Below, piece after piece: positions 11,901-24,207 of a DNA stretch of 64,000 nucleotides. The notes under the pieces are model-generated. The model was given only the letters and a program-made list of their open reading frames with translations. It did no database searches and had not been told where the DNA came from. Source of the stretch: Penicillium oxalicum (taxonomy: Eukaryota; Ascomycota; Eurotiomycetes; Eurotiales; Aspergillaceae). Location of the stretch: assembly GCF_001723175.1 (NCBI RefSeq), contig NC_064653.1, positions 1,612,001-1,676,000 of the forward strand. Reading direction: 5' to 3'. Each line of letters begins with the position of its first letter. The first letter of the stretch is position 1. The translations under genes were made by a program, and so were the position numbers.

Positions 11901-12950
11901 AAGCAACTGAACAAATAGGGGCGGCAAAGTCGGCGTTGGTCGAAGAGCTAGTAATTTCACGCTTACTGCAGTAATTTCCCAGACCGCCATCGTGCATGTT
12001 TACTCTGGAAGCTGGAGGAGGGGTGCGAATTCCAATCCATCAGGGACTGCGATCCCTGGCGTGCTGACCTCCTCGACTTGCGGATTCTGACTTTTGTACG
12101 TCAATGGCTCGAGTTGGATAGCATAGGCGACTTGTGCGAGTAGGGGAAGAAAAATCCACAAAATAATCTACTCGGAATTAGTAGTATCCCCAAGCCAAAT
12201 CAGTCAAATACTATTCTACCAACTGGGTCCTCGGGCTCCGGGGCTAGTGTCCGGTGGCCCACTATTCAGTGCTTGAAGTGGACCCGAACGACATTGTTGA
12301 TTGTTCCCCCTGAAAAAACCTGCCGTTCTATTCAATTCATCCATAAATTCATCCAATAACGATGCCGCTCGATTACCGATACAGACAGTACATACATACT
12401 ATACCGATGTACAGTACCATACGCAGCTTATGTTGTGCTTGCAGTCTCAAAATTGTAACCCTCCTTCAGAGCCTTCCAGTCCTCAAGCTTTGCCTAGCGA
12501 AGCACAAGCCACTGAAGCCTGGTAGAGCACTGATCGATTAGGTACCTGAGTTTTTGTAGATCCGACAGTATCTCACGGGTCACATGGCAAGAACAGTCTT
12601 CGAGTACAGTTGCAGCGAGTGTGGAACTCCAGTGGATGGCTTCCCCCCTGCTACAGATGAATCGATATAGGTTACCAATCACATTTGAGTGAACTGATTG
12701 GAAATTCCCATTTTTCGGGTCCGATGGTTGACTCGACCGTATTATACAGTCCAAAGGCTCGTCAGAGCCCCATTGAAAGCGAGGTGATTCATCGTAAGGG
12801 ATGCGAAGGAGACGCTTGTGGTGAATGCCCTTCTTGCTGCGTCGAATTAGATCTGGACAGAATGGGGATTGACACACGTGTGCTATCCTCGTTTCTGTGC
12901 AATGAATTGTACACAACGGATGGCGGAGAGACAACTGACTTGCATGGATG
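8901..12950 (-). other. Unresolved region with scattered coding-like fragments
   Basis: Several minus-strand stretches read like protein but do not join into one gene: 12934-12494, 11253-11065, 10824-10627, 10602-10231, 9881-9575 and 9501-9259. Some are bounded by plausible introns, such as a GTATGT donor after 10621, a GCAG acceptor near 10580, and a donor/acceptor pair at about 9570-9502. In each case the joined frame meets a stop or changes phase. I recognise no domain. It may be an intron-rich unknown gene, a decayed gene, or spacer. Confidence 0.25.
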
Positions 12951-13589
12951 ATCCCTCGGTCCCGTCTGGTAAGTTACAGTAACCCAGCGCTGTTATGTAA
13001 ACATCACAGATTTTACAGTATGTAATTACAGTCATATTCATACCAGCCATACCGACCACCGAGCCGTGCGGTATTGGGTCAAGGTCCAATATCCGTGCAG
13101 CAAACAGTCGCTCGTTTTCTCCTCTCCCCCTTAGCCCGATTTCCCGATTTCCCAATTCCCAATTCCCGTTTCCACACCCTGGCGCCCATTGATGCCATCT
13201 GTCTCGTCCCAAAGTAGGCCTTCCTAGCTCTAGGTGACATTCTTCTTCTCGCACAGATTTGTGGCTTACCAAATTCAACCCCATTGTCGTTCCTCACTCC
13301 GAGCTCGACCGTGTTGATTGATGGTACCCTGGTAAACTTGGAGTCTGATTGAAGTGACTTTCACCAGTCCCTTTCCTGTGCTTCTCGCTCCACTTTCAGC
13401 CCCCTCGTCCCAACTTGCTCCTCCCCCCTCCTCCTGCTTCTAGTCCTCTTTCCCTTGGGTCCCTTTCCGATTCTCTCGCCCAACCGCCTACCTTCCTCCA
13501 CACTTCCTCCGCCCTACCCCCTGGAACGACGTTTCCATCGCTCCCCTGCATTCCACCACCACGGTCTATTGGGGTAATTGTTCGGCAAA
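12951..13589. other. sfaD upstream region and pyrimidine-rich leader
   Basis: The last ~200 nt (13390-13560) are strongly C/T-rich, typical of the 5' leader of a well-expressed fungal gene. No coding sequence is seen. Confidence 0.5.
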
Positions 13590-13615
13590 ATGGCAGCCGA
13601 CATGACGGCGAACAG

Positions 13616-15027
13616 ATGCAGGCCAAGATCACTGCGGCCAGGCGCGAAGCTGAGGGTTTGAAGGATAGGATCAGACGCCGGAAGGATGAGCTGGCCGATA
13701 CCTCTCGTACGATTTTCCTCCCCACCCCACAGACTCTTCTCACTCGATCCCGCGCGTGGAGGCCGCGATCGCGTCCGCTGCGATGAGTGACTCTAAGGAG
13801 ACGCGACACCTTGGAATCAACCTTGAGCAGAAAGGATCAAGACAGCTGACCTCCTATATGCAGTTCGTCAGGTTGCGCAGGGCCAGACCGATACCCTTCC
13901 TCGAATTGGGATGAAACCTCGTCGGACACTGAAGGGCCATCTCGCCAAAATCTACGCCATGCACTGGTCGACCGACCGCCGTCATCTCGTCTCGGCCTCA
14001 CAAGACGGCAAGCTGATCATCTGGGACGCCTACACTACGAACAAGGTCCACGCCATCCCGTTGCGCTCCTCGTGGGTCATGACGTGCGCCTACGCGCCCA
14101 GTGGAAACTACGTGGCTTGCGGTGGTCTTGACAACATCTGTTCCATTTACAACCTGTCCTCGCGCGAAGGTCCCACTCGCGTTGCTCGGGAGTTGTCTGG
14201 TCACTCTGGTTACTTGTCCTGCTGCCGCTTCATCAATGATCGCCGCATCATCACTTCCTCTGGAGACATGACCTGTATGCTGTGGGATATTGAGTCCGGC
14301 ACCAAGGTCACGGAATTTGCGGATCACCTCGGCGACGTGATGTCGATCAGCATCAACCCGACCAACCAGAACATCTTCGTCTCCGGTGCTTGTGATGCTT
14401 TTGCCAAGCTTTGGGACATTCGAACGGGCAAGGCTGTTCAAACCTTTGCCGGCCATGAGTCCGACATCAATGCAATCCAGTTCTTCCCCGACGGTAATGC
14501 CTTTGGTACCGGCTCTGATGACACTACATGCCGTCTCTTCGACATTCGGGCCGATCGGGAGCTAAATAGCTACCAGTAGGATTTCTTCTTCACCCCCGCG
14601 ACGTCCCACGCGGCCCTTCATCTGGGGGTGTGCTTCGTGGTGCTAATTGTCTGAATCCAACAGAGTGACCAAGTTCTTTGTGGCATCACCTCGGTCGCAT
14701 TCTCCGTGTCTGGTCGACTGCTGTTTGCTGGTTACGATGATTTCGAATGCAAGGTATGACTGACTATCCCCGACCCCGATACTAGTGAGAATCTGTGAGT
14801 GGCTGACTGAATTGCTAGGTATGGGACGTCTTGCGGGGCGACAAGGTCGGCTCGCTGAGCGGACACGAGAATCGGGTGAGCTGCCTGGGTGTCAGCAATG
14901 ACGGCATCAGTCTATGCACCGGATCCTGGGACTCTCTGGTAAGCTGATCACCGGTTGAAATATTCAACAATGTTTTTTGACTAACTTCATTTCCCCACTC
15001 GTCTAGCTCAAGGTTTGGGCCTGGTAG
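13616..15027 (+). CDS. sfaD: G-protein beta subunit SfaD
   Basis: Exons are 13616-13706, 13864-14575, 14666-14753, 14819-14938 and 15007-15027 (343 residues from this ATG). An N-terminal helix ([19 protein letters not shown]) that pairs with G-gamma is followed by seven WD40 blades, from [11 protein letters not shown] to the closing SLLKVWAW. SfaD is the Gbeta of the heterotrimeric G protein that controls vegetative growth, conidiation and secondary metabolism in Aspergillus. The fungal N-terminus normally starts further out (MAADM-x-GEQMQ). That sequence is present from ATG 13590 but is one base short, so it is out of frame with the rest. I therefore start at the in-frame ATG 13616. The exon 2/3 junction (14575/14666) was chosen to keep the frame with canonical GT-AG ends. 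phnA lies downstream on the same strand. Confidence 0.9.
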
Positions 15028-17215
15028 TTTTCCGCGATTTGGAAAACGAACAAGATACCCATATTGACCATTCGCCCTGTTCTTCTTTTTTTTTCTTCCC
15101 TCTTGTCTCTCTCGACTTGTTCCATTGGTTCGATGGTTCCGCCCTTGTACGATAATAAACAGACACCATTGAACTTGCTCTGTTCTCTGGATAATTACGA
15201 CGCAGACTTCGGTCCGTCCTATCCCATCTGAGGAAGGCGCTGTGTGATGCGAGACTAGTGGAGGGACCTCGGGATCCTCGACGAAAGCGACGACAGCGAT
15301 GTTTCACCACGACGAGAGCTCTGCCGCTTGAACGACCATGATCGGAGGTTCGACGATTCCATTTGTGTGGCGGTGGCACCTCCCAGAGTGCCGGCTGCGG
15401 TCACGATTCCGCCCACTTCAGATTCCATGGCCTCACCGGTCCCTTGACTTTCTCTCTCGTCAGTGATGACGCTTCCCTTTTACCCTTCTCTTCTTTCTCC
15501 CACCCCCGATATTGTCTTTTACCATTTTTTATTCTCATCTTACAATGTCCCACCCTTGAACGCCGTTTCCTTTCGATCTTTCGATCTTTTTTCCTTTTTC
15601 AATTACCCCATTCTCCATGTTCTTGATTGCCCCCTCTTGCATCGGTTCTCGTATGTATTCTCTCGGTGAAGGGACGAACAAGGACGGGTTCGGTGGAATT
15701 TGAATATGACCTTGCCCTGCCTTTTGACGTTGCTGTCTGCGTTTTCGCGTCAATTCCTGTTCTTCAAACTTCACTCTCCCTTGCGAGACTTCCCACCCAT
15801 GATCTCATTGCTTTAAATCTGTGTTCGCCCATCTATTTGACCTTCCCCCTCCCCTTAGAGATTCCTCTCTCCCTCGCCGCTGTCTTTCACCTCGCCCCCC
15901 AGAAAGTTTTTTTTGTCTGTACTTAGTGCGTCTTCCACGAATTGTGCCCTTCAGATGGCTTTGATTTTTGGGTCTTCTTATCTGAAATCTACCTCTTTCT
16001 CTTTTCTTATGATCATCTACAAAGTCTCAATGTCCACATCCACATGTGCTTATGCTCTTTCATCCTCGAACCTTGGCCTTTCGAGGAACCAATTGGTTCG
16101 ACGCCGCTTATTGGTTTCTATACAATCTTCCCTTGCAATTGAGCGCCTTCCCGAGACCACATTCATGCTTGGTCTGCTGGTCACGCTCACAGTCTTGATC
16201 GATGAGCCCACAATGTGATCCCTTGTCGTTCTTCCGTACATTATGCTTAGAAGGGGCTCGGTTGACGAACCATGGTACTGACGTCACGCGATTTCCCAAT
16301 AAGTACCAACTCAGTCGCAGAAGATACTCCAATACCAAAACTGCTGTCTTGCAGGAGACTCGGTTCGAGTGGGGGAGCTTTGTGGCATCTCGCCATCTGA
16401 GATCGGTGGGCGCGGGCTCAGGCAAGAGGCCAGTCGCCCTACAGTCATGGTCCGATTGACCGTTGAACCTCGTCTTGCCAGCCGTACCGAGTCGTGTTGG
16501 CAGATGGTACTATAGATCCACGTGGGCTTACTAGTCAATCGAACCCACACAGTTTCCGCCTCCGGATTGCTACTAACAGAAAAATGACGTCCATTGACGA
16601 GATGTAGATTGGAGAAGGAGCCTCGAGAGACGGAGACGGAGATGAGCATGCTAACAGGTAAAAAACTGGAGCGAAAGGACAGCACAACAAACCGTCATCC
16701 CGTCCTCTCCATCCCCTTCCCTGTTTAGATCGTATTCCAGATGGAAGTACCTGCAGTGCAACAGTACGCAAACACCCGACGAACGTGAGTCGGGCTCTGG
16801 TTAGGAGTCGGCACTTGCTGTTCCATTGAAAACCCTGTCATCATGTTTTTGTTCTTCGATGCAGCAGCTCCAGGTGCTTCGAACAATCAGTGCTGAGAAG
16901 AGTGGCATAGGTTGTTGACAGGGTCGGTCTCTCCATGTATGTATAGTGGTGACTTGGAGAAAGGAGACGTGAGTTTGCAAGCAAGGTCAGAGAGGTCAAC
17001 AAACAGAAAGAACAGCCACGTTGAGTTCAGGATTCGACTGACGCGGCTTCAGCTCGGTGCAGGCTCGTACTCATGTTCCAGATATCTTTCTGAAAAGGTC
17101 CCCACGTATGGAACCCTTCTACTTCCCTTAAACTCGCCCACCGACTTGATATCTGCCTTGCCACGTCAAGCTTCAGCGTGACCTTTGATCCCATTTGGAG
17201 CCGTCGTTGCAGACG

Positions 17216-17270
<55 letters not shown>

Positions 17271-20200
17271 TTTCTTCCTTTCTTGGTCTCCTTTGGCTTG
17301 TACCCATAGAGGCTGTCCTTTGTTGTGGAATCCTATCCTCCGTGCCTCGCTGGGATACCCTGTAGGAGCCGTTAGATTCTGGGAAAGGGAGTAGTCGCGA
17401 CTGCCTAAATGACCCCCTCCCTCTTCCTTTCACACTTTTTTGCACAAGGCTCAGAGCCGGATGCCCGAGTGCGTGAGACGACTGCAGAATGGTACGATGC
17501 CCATTTCCCACTTAACATGTCAGGAGCGAAAGGTCCAAGTCCAACACGTGGGATGGATTGGTGAAGGATCAAATGCAGGCTCCACCTGCCGGAGATTTTC
17601 CGAGTCGACTTTTTTTCAACTGTTCTTTTTCTATAGTCCTTTCTCATTCCTCGAACTCCTCTTGACCTTTGAGAGTCTATCCAATCAGATCACCCTCATT
17701 GATCCATTGACTCACCTCGGGAACTCGAGGGGATCTTCCAACGAGCCTGTGCGCTGGACATGGGGCTTACCTTTTCAGCACCAGGGATGTCAAACAAGCG
17801 TTGCCAACTCCTTTGAAAAAGAAAAAGAAAGAAAAAGGAGGGCTTTTTTCCAATTTCCGAGGCCTAATTGAGGCTAAGGGATGTCATTCCTTTGTCTGCA
17901 CCTAGCACCTGTCTACCCAGTGTATCAATTGGATGAGATGGGTGTGGAACTGATGAATGAAAGGTTCACGAGTATGCCCGGTTTGCAGATGCCCAAGGAC
18001 ATCATGACGCTAATTCTTTCCCTGGACATGGGACCCTTGGCTTCAGTAATGATGTAGGGAGCATGCGCGAGACGGGTGTGTCTGAAGATCATCTTTGTTT
18101 TTGGTGAATCCCGGGATCCTCTCGTTCTCATCTCGCTTATTTCATTACTCAAGGAAAAATTTGAAGCAATTCTCATTGAGCACAGATATCGCTCCACCGC
18201 TTACTAGAAGGAAGTGTGCTGACCTCGTGTCTCTGGTCGTTCGGCGGATGATATCCACGTCGATCCGTCCAAAGGCGACTATTTTTTGATCGCGCGTGTG
18301 GACTAGACCACAACCGTAGTAGTCTCGAACTTTAGGTAGCCCGTTGCACCGTCGAGTGCTGATCCTATAAAACGGAGACACCCGATCAAAGAAACTCTAG
18401 GGTCTCTGAGAACTGTCGTGCGGGTGCAGTAGTGTCTTTTCTCTTCTTTTTTTTTTCTAAAAAAAGAAACTTTCCTCTTGAAGGGTTAATTGAAATCTCA
18501 TTTACCCCATGACGATCCGTCGGGGATGAGTGCCTTTTGGGACCTTGGCAGACCGTCCGAGGCTTCCGTCATGATCCAAGCTAAGCGACGATACTAAGGC
18601 TCCGTCTAGTTAGCCTTTGGTTTGGGACTGAGACTCGGACGGGATATCTTCTCGTCTCGCCAAGGGGACCCTGATTTGAACTTGGAGTGCCAGATTCAGA
18701 TGACGCCATGCATGTGTGTGCAAGCATGGCAGCAAGCCTTGTACTAGGAGTCGTAGTAGGTCCCCCGTCTCTATAACACCTTTGATGTCATTCTGGCTGG
18801 CTTGGATCAACGATGCCTTGATTCCAAAGGTCGGTGGAACTGGACATGGACGACTCGGAGAATTTTCCGATCCCCGCCGTAGAGATCGTTGATCAGGGAG
18901 ATCAAACATGCTGGACTGAAACGGCAGCCGGTCTCCTGCGCGTTACTCCACTTGGAAAAACGCTGAAATGACATCTCTCATGTTGGATTGACGCCCTGCA
19001 CACCACATATGCAGCATGGCGTTCATCGCAGTGCTCGCCTAGCCTTGATGCTATTTGGAGTGTACACCGGATGGTAGACCAGCTCATCCTCTATCTGCCG
19101 GTCCTTTATCCAAGCACTAGTCCTCGAACTGGATTCCCTCTGTAACCTTAAAAAAACATGGATCAGGGGGCTGAGCTTCCAACAGACTCTGCGTTTCCGA
19201 TTCAAGTTAGAGGGCCCTGGAATATCCGTACTTTAGTGCGTACGTACTGCCTAATCTGGTAAGGCTCTCTCCTACAAACGTGCTTCCAACCTCCAGTTGG
19301 AACCTAAATACAACCTTGCAGTGTAAAACATTCACTATGAAGATCCAAACATACTACTACCAGAGAGTATCGGTGTCAGCCTATTTTCTTCCACCCACAT
19401 GTATGGGTGACGAATGGCCTTGCGGAGGCCGAGGCCGAGACCGACTCCTTTTTCACCCACCTGATCTCTCGAGCGGTTTCCACTTTCTCACCGTTTCAGT
19501 CGTCGATCTCTTCCCCCCTTGAGCCCCTCCGCTGATTCCACTCGGGCTATCTTTAGCGCTGGGCCACGACGCTAGATTGCAGACCTTTCTTTGTCTGAGG
19601 GACTCCTTCTCCAGAAGCGATCGGAGGATGAACCCTTCTCGAAGCGCCTAACAGCTGAAGGGTTGCGGTGGTCGTTTGGTTCCATCTTTGCTTGATGATC
19701 TATAAATAGACGGAGCTTCGAGCTTCCTCTCGACTGGTTCCTGGCAGCTCGCAGACAAGCAAAAAAAATAAAAAAAGTCGGAGGTGTCAGAAAGGTCAAA
19801 AAAAAGGAAAAATAAAACCAGAAAAAAGAAGAAAGTTTAGATGCGTGGGATACCGCATGGCAAAGAGGATCTGCCTCATTTTCGCCCTGTTCCAGACATC
19901 TGAAACCGACTGACTTGGTCGATCCTGACCGATTGGCATCGCGTGGCACTTTCCGCCCCGAAAATTAAGAATTGTTTCGAGACTCATACACTACCAGCCA
20001 GTACCTCATCTCTTCAGTAGATACACATTTTCGAGTCTGTTCCCCACAGAATAGTCACTATTGCAGATGTAGTCCAGTGCGAGGGTAGGTACTGTGGAAG
20101 TAGTCCGGAGTCACGGGTGGCCGCTCTGCCCTACTTGACCGTGCCCCCCAGCCAACGTGACTCGACACCGACTCCACCTCGTCGCAGTTCCGAAACACAC

Positions 20201-20564
20201 CCGAGCCCCGAAATCCCGTGCCGGGCCCCTCTTTCGCGACTCTGCCACCACGTTGCTCCTCATCCGCTCTTTCTTTCTCTTCCTTTCTCGCGTCCATCCT
20301 CCCCCAGACATTCCTTTTTTTTTGTTTCCCTCATTTCTCCTTCCTCAGATTGCCCGTCCCACTCGGTCACCGTGCACCTCCTCTTCTCCCCCCCCCAAGT
20401 TCTTTCAATCCCTACGCCCCAGTCCCTCAATTCTCAAACGCGGCACAAGTTCCGTCATTCAGTCTCCGCACCCAGAGGATCGCCCCCCCCCCCGTCATCT
20501 TTAAACCCTTCCCTCTCCCCCCTCGCCTCTCGAGAGCTTCTGCTCTCTTTCTTCTTTTTTCGTC
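15028..20564. other. 5.5-kb gene-free interval between sfaD and phnA
   Basis: No frame in this stretch looks like a conserved protein. It contains pyrimidine-rich tracts at about 15440-15900 and 20110-20560 (the latter the leader of phnA), a CT microsatellite at 17217-17266, and A/T-rich homopolymers near 19770-19830. It could hold long untranslated leaders or noncoding transcripts, but the sequence alone does not show this. Confidence 0.5.
17217..17266. repeat. (CT)n microsatellite
   Basis: Roughly 25 uninterrupted CT units lie in the sfaD-phnA interval. Confidence 0.95.
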
Positions 20565-21641
20565 ATGTCCGCCCAGGAAGAATTCGATCAATTGGTTCAA
20601 AACAATCGTGCCTACAATACCTCCCATCCCGAAGACCGTGACGACTCCCCCCACTTCTCGGACGACAACGATTCCCTCTCCTCTCCACCCCGCCAATTAC
20701 GCCAACGTCGTCTTGTGGACTCCTCCGACGAGGACGAAGATACTACCAACAACATGGTTTCCTCCCGAAGCAACTACCACGTTCCCAATACCGTCTTTGA
20801 AGCCAACACTGGCCCCAAAGGTGTCATCGCCGATGCCCAGGCTTTTGAACGTGCTCGGAAGAAGTCTTTCCGCCGGACTCTGCTGAGTGCCGCTGGTTTT
20901 GACTCCAATGGCCCCACCTTCAGCCTGAACAAGGCATCTCGAGATGAGTCCTCTGCTCCAGAGGGCTCATCGGGGAGTGATGATGATGAGGAGCGATTCA
21001 TGAGCAAGTGGCGTGCTTCCCGGATGCAGGAGCTGCAGAACCGTAACAACCGGCGCCAATCTCCCCGGGGCCGTCGATTTGGCTCGGTCGAGACGGTGGA
21101 TGCGGCTGGCTACCTGGATGCCGTTGAACAAGTCAACCCAGACACGGTCGTCGTAGTCTGCATTTACGATCCCCAGGTACGCTATTTTGCCTGTTTCTCT
21201 TTCTTCCTTTTTCTCTTTTCAAGATTCAATCGCTTGTTTCTGGCCTTCGGTCTCGTTGGATTCAGCTCAGGCCTTTTTCAAGATTGACCTTGCAAAGCTA
21301 ACATACTTTCCACTTTAGTCTGATCAAAGCGCCATTGTCGAGGAATGTCTGGTGACCATTGCCCGCCGACAAACGTCGACTCGCTTTGTCAAGTTACACC
21401 ATGAGATTGCCGAGATGCACCACATCCGCGCCCCCGCTCTGCTGGCCTACCGCGGGGGTGATGTCTTCACTACCATCACCGATATCATTCGCAATATTCC
21501 CCGGGGTCGCAGCTGTAGTGCCGACAGCCTGGAGGATCTATTGAAACTGTACGTGCCTCCCCCCCTTCTGCCTCCGACGAGGACGGTTGTGGTCGCCGCT
21601 GGAAGACTAACATTCGAATCTCCAGGCATCGAGTTCTCTGA
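20565..21641 (+). CDS. phnA: Phosducin-like protein PhnA
   Basis: Exons are 20565-21176, 21319-21548 and 21626-21641, giving 285 residues. The N-terminal half is acidic and disordered (SDEDEDTTNN). The helical segment FMSKWRASRMQELQ and the C-terminal thioredoxin-like domain (DTVVVVCIYD, then TRFVKLHHEIAEM and APALLAYRGGDVF) define the phosducin-like family. These proteins act with the CCT chaperonin to fold and assemble the G-protein beta-gamma dimer in the cytosol; Aspergillus PhnA is required for SfaD function. The last coding exon is only 16 nt (completing LKLHRVL). The intron before it (21549-21625) has a clear GACTAAC branch point. A pyrimidine-rich leader precedes ATG 20565. Its closest upstream gene is sfaD, the partner it is expected to fold. 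Confidence 0.9.
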
Positions 21642-22664
21642 AAATACTCGGGACGAACCTTTCGAAAGCTTTTTACCATCTTCTTGCACAGCATCAGGCG
21701 TCCTGGATTTGATTTTTTTCCCTCTGATCTCGTTCTATGATACCGATTCTTTCTATTTTCATGCATTTTCAAGCCCCTGAATTGCCACCGTTCGACGACA
21801 CTTTGCATTTGAAATGGACATTTACTTGCGTCGCTCTCTCGCTCTCTCTTTCTCGTCCTCTCTCGTGGAGTGCTCTCCTTGCCTCTTGGGTAACGCATTC
21901 GAAACAGCGCCCCCTATATGACGACTGTTGGCGTGGCGTTGGGTGGAATTGTGATACATGATTTGTCGACCTTGTGGGCAGATCGTGCCTTTTTTTTCCT
22001 GGATATCCCCAATTTTCTCCTTGTTTTGTCTTGGATCGGCGAATGACAACTTACATTGCTGGTCCATTCTCACATCGTCTGCAGTAGTCATCCACTCCAC
22101 CCGGAGTATCAAATACGTATTGTGTAAGAACATGACGAATTATATAGTGCCACCCTCTCCTAAGTACACCAAGTTGGTAGACATGCCATTTCCGCCCAGC
22201 CACGGAAGGTCAAATACCTTTCTCAGCATTACCTTGTGGAATCCAACCTTAGCACCTTGTAAGACCGCTTCCTCGCCCATGAACAAAGTATATAGAGATA
22301 TATATATAAAAAAAGGGAGGGACACAAACAAATGTAGAATCATATTTTTGCTTGCCCTACCGGTCTGTCCAAATCCCACTTATAAAGTACAATTCTTATC
22401 CTCCCTGTGACAGACGCCCCCTCCTGATTGATATTCAACAAAGGAAATATGAGAAAAGAAAAGTTGCAAAAGACAAGAGAAGCCAGCGGGGGAAAAGGTA
22501 GGGGATAGTTCTAGAAAATGATGGCAAGCAAGGCACCTTGGTTTTTTGTTTCTGTCAGAAGCAGAGAAGACAGGTAGAACGGCCAGAACAGATTGGATTG
22601 GGATATGAATTGGATTATAATCGTTTTGAACTTCAGGTTGCAAGATTACGCGCCACGGACATGT
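21642..22664. other. Tail-to-tail intergenic region
   Basis: This holds the 3' flanks of phnA (plus) and yaf9 (minus). I see no gene. Confidence 0.5.
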
Positions 22665-24207
22665 TTACAGCGCACCTCGTTCGGCCGTGAATTCCCAGAG
22701 CATCTTGATCAATGCGTCCGGGAGTGTGTAAAGGTCCACGTGGAATTCACCCACTGAAAGGAAGGTATCAGATTAGTTTTCACTCCGTGATATGAAGTAC
22801 ATCCAGGCACTGGACATTCTCAAAGTGAAAAGGGGGTATGGTGGGGAGATGAAGGACTCACACTCGGCATCGTTCTTGGTATACGAGTCTGCGGATTTGT
22901 TGTCATGTACCATTTGTACAACCTGCAGCAGGTCATCTTCGTTCAGTTTTTGCAAGCCGTCGGCCAGCTTGTCCATATCAACCTGGAAAGAGTGAATTAG
23001 ATCGCGAGCACATCATCAAGAGGGGCACGACATAAGACGTACATTCTTCTCGGTCCGCTTCTTCTTCTTCACACTCTCCTCGCCGGTGGTCCCACGCTTG
23101 GACTTGACACCATTCTCGTCTCCTGGAACCGGACCGGACTCGCGCAGCAAGGCCAAAAGGGCCGGCTTCGGGTTGCGGAAGGTCTACGTGGGGTTCCAAA
23201 TGTCAGTCGGCTGTATTTTCATGGTCGAGAAGGAACCACCCCACAAGGGGATGATGATACTCACAATCGAATGCTTGGCCTCGTAACGCTCTTGCGCAAA
23301 GTTCAAGTCATGGCGGACCGTGTGAGTCTTGTCGGCGACCAAGTCGATAGTCATATCGAACTCACCCCATCCTTCCTCTTGAATGCGGAAGGGAGCTTTC
23401 TTGAAAGCTACAGACAAGACGTGTGGTCAGCAATGGCTCATCGGTCCAGACATGAAGGCCGAGTAGCTGCTTGCGCAATGCTTTGACAGCTTTCCCACGA
23501 TCAGAAAAGGGGCAAGAAAACTAACTTTGGTTCGCACGGTCTCCGAAACTGGGGTGCAGTCGGTACACGGCCTTGTCGAAAACATTGGCGGGTACTTGCT
23601 CGCCCTTGTCGTTGACTAGATAGATCTCGATTGACCAGGCACGCTGCGGGAAGCCCTCAACCTCGGAAGGCTTGTCACTGTGCCATCAAAAGAAGTTCAT
23701 TGTGAGCCCAAGTCCATCACAGTTCCGGCAGAAAAGGAAGCTCAGTACTGCCCATGCTCGATGTGCGCCGCTTGGCCGTAGCATCCTGCATGGGCAGAAA
23801 AGCTGTCCCATTCACTCTGCTGTGTGGGAAGCAATGAAAATCAAACGCGCCATGAAAGGCTCTAGATGGTGAAGTATAGATGGTGTGGCACAGAGCAGGA
23901 GTTTCGGTCGGGAGGCAAAGATGAAAAGGTATGATAAATCGAGGGAACGTACATGATGTGTTGTTCCGTGACAATGCGGACGGTGCGCTTGACCTAAGAT
24001 GTGAGAGAGAACGGTCAGTAACCCATATATCAGAGCTGATGCAGCGTTATAGAAAGCTAGCACGTGGAGCAGCCACCAGAGCGCTCCTCGTAGACGCGAC
24101 GTGAGGCTATTCTCAACAATCCTGACCCCAGGCCCTGCGCATCATTGACAGGGATAGGGCGCGACCGCATGCGATAAAGCCAGGAACAATTTACTCACGT
24201 CAGGCAT
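22665..24207 (-). CDS. yaf9: Yaf9, YEATS-domain histone reader
   Basis: Seven exons on the minus strand: 24207-24199, 23993-23953, 23677-23526, 23407-23265, 23183-23043, 22982-22862 and 22753-22665, giving 231 residues. Residues 1 to about 160 form the YEATS domain (VKRTVRIVTEQHI, RAWSIEIYLVN, RLHPSFGD, GWGEFDMTIDL), which binds acylated lysines. A basic linker (KKKKRTEK) and a C-terminal helical segment ending in EFHVDLYTLPDALIKML follow. Yaf9 is a shared subunit of the SWR1 chromatin remodeller and the NuA4 acetyltransferase in the nucleus. The first exon encodes only Met-Pro-Asp before a 205-nt intron. All junctions keep frame with GT-AG ends. Very intron-rich for its length. Confidence 0.93.

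Noticed and set aside
20117..20886. Plus-strand Pro/Ser-rich frames before and within phnA
   Set aside because: They are translations of the pyrimidine-rich leader and a shifted frame of phnA exon 1.
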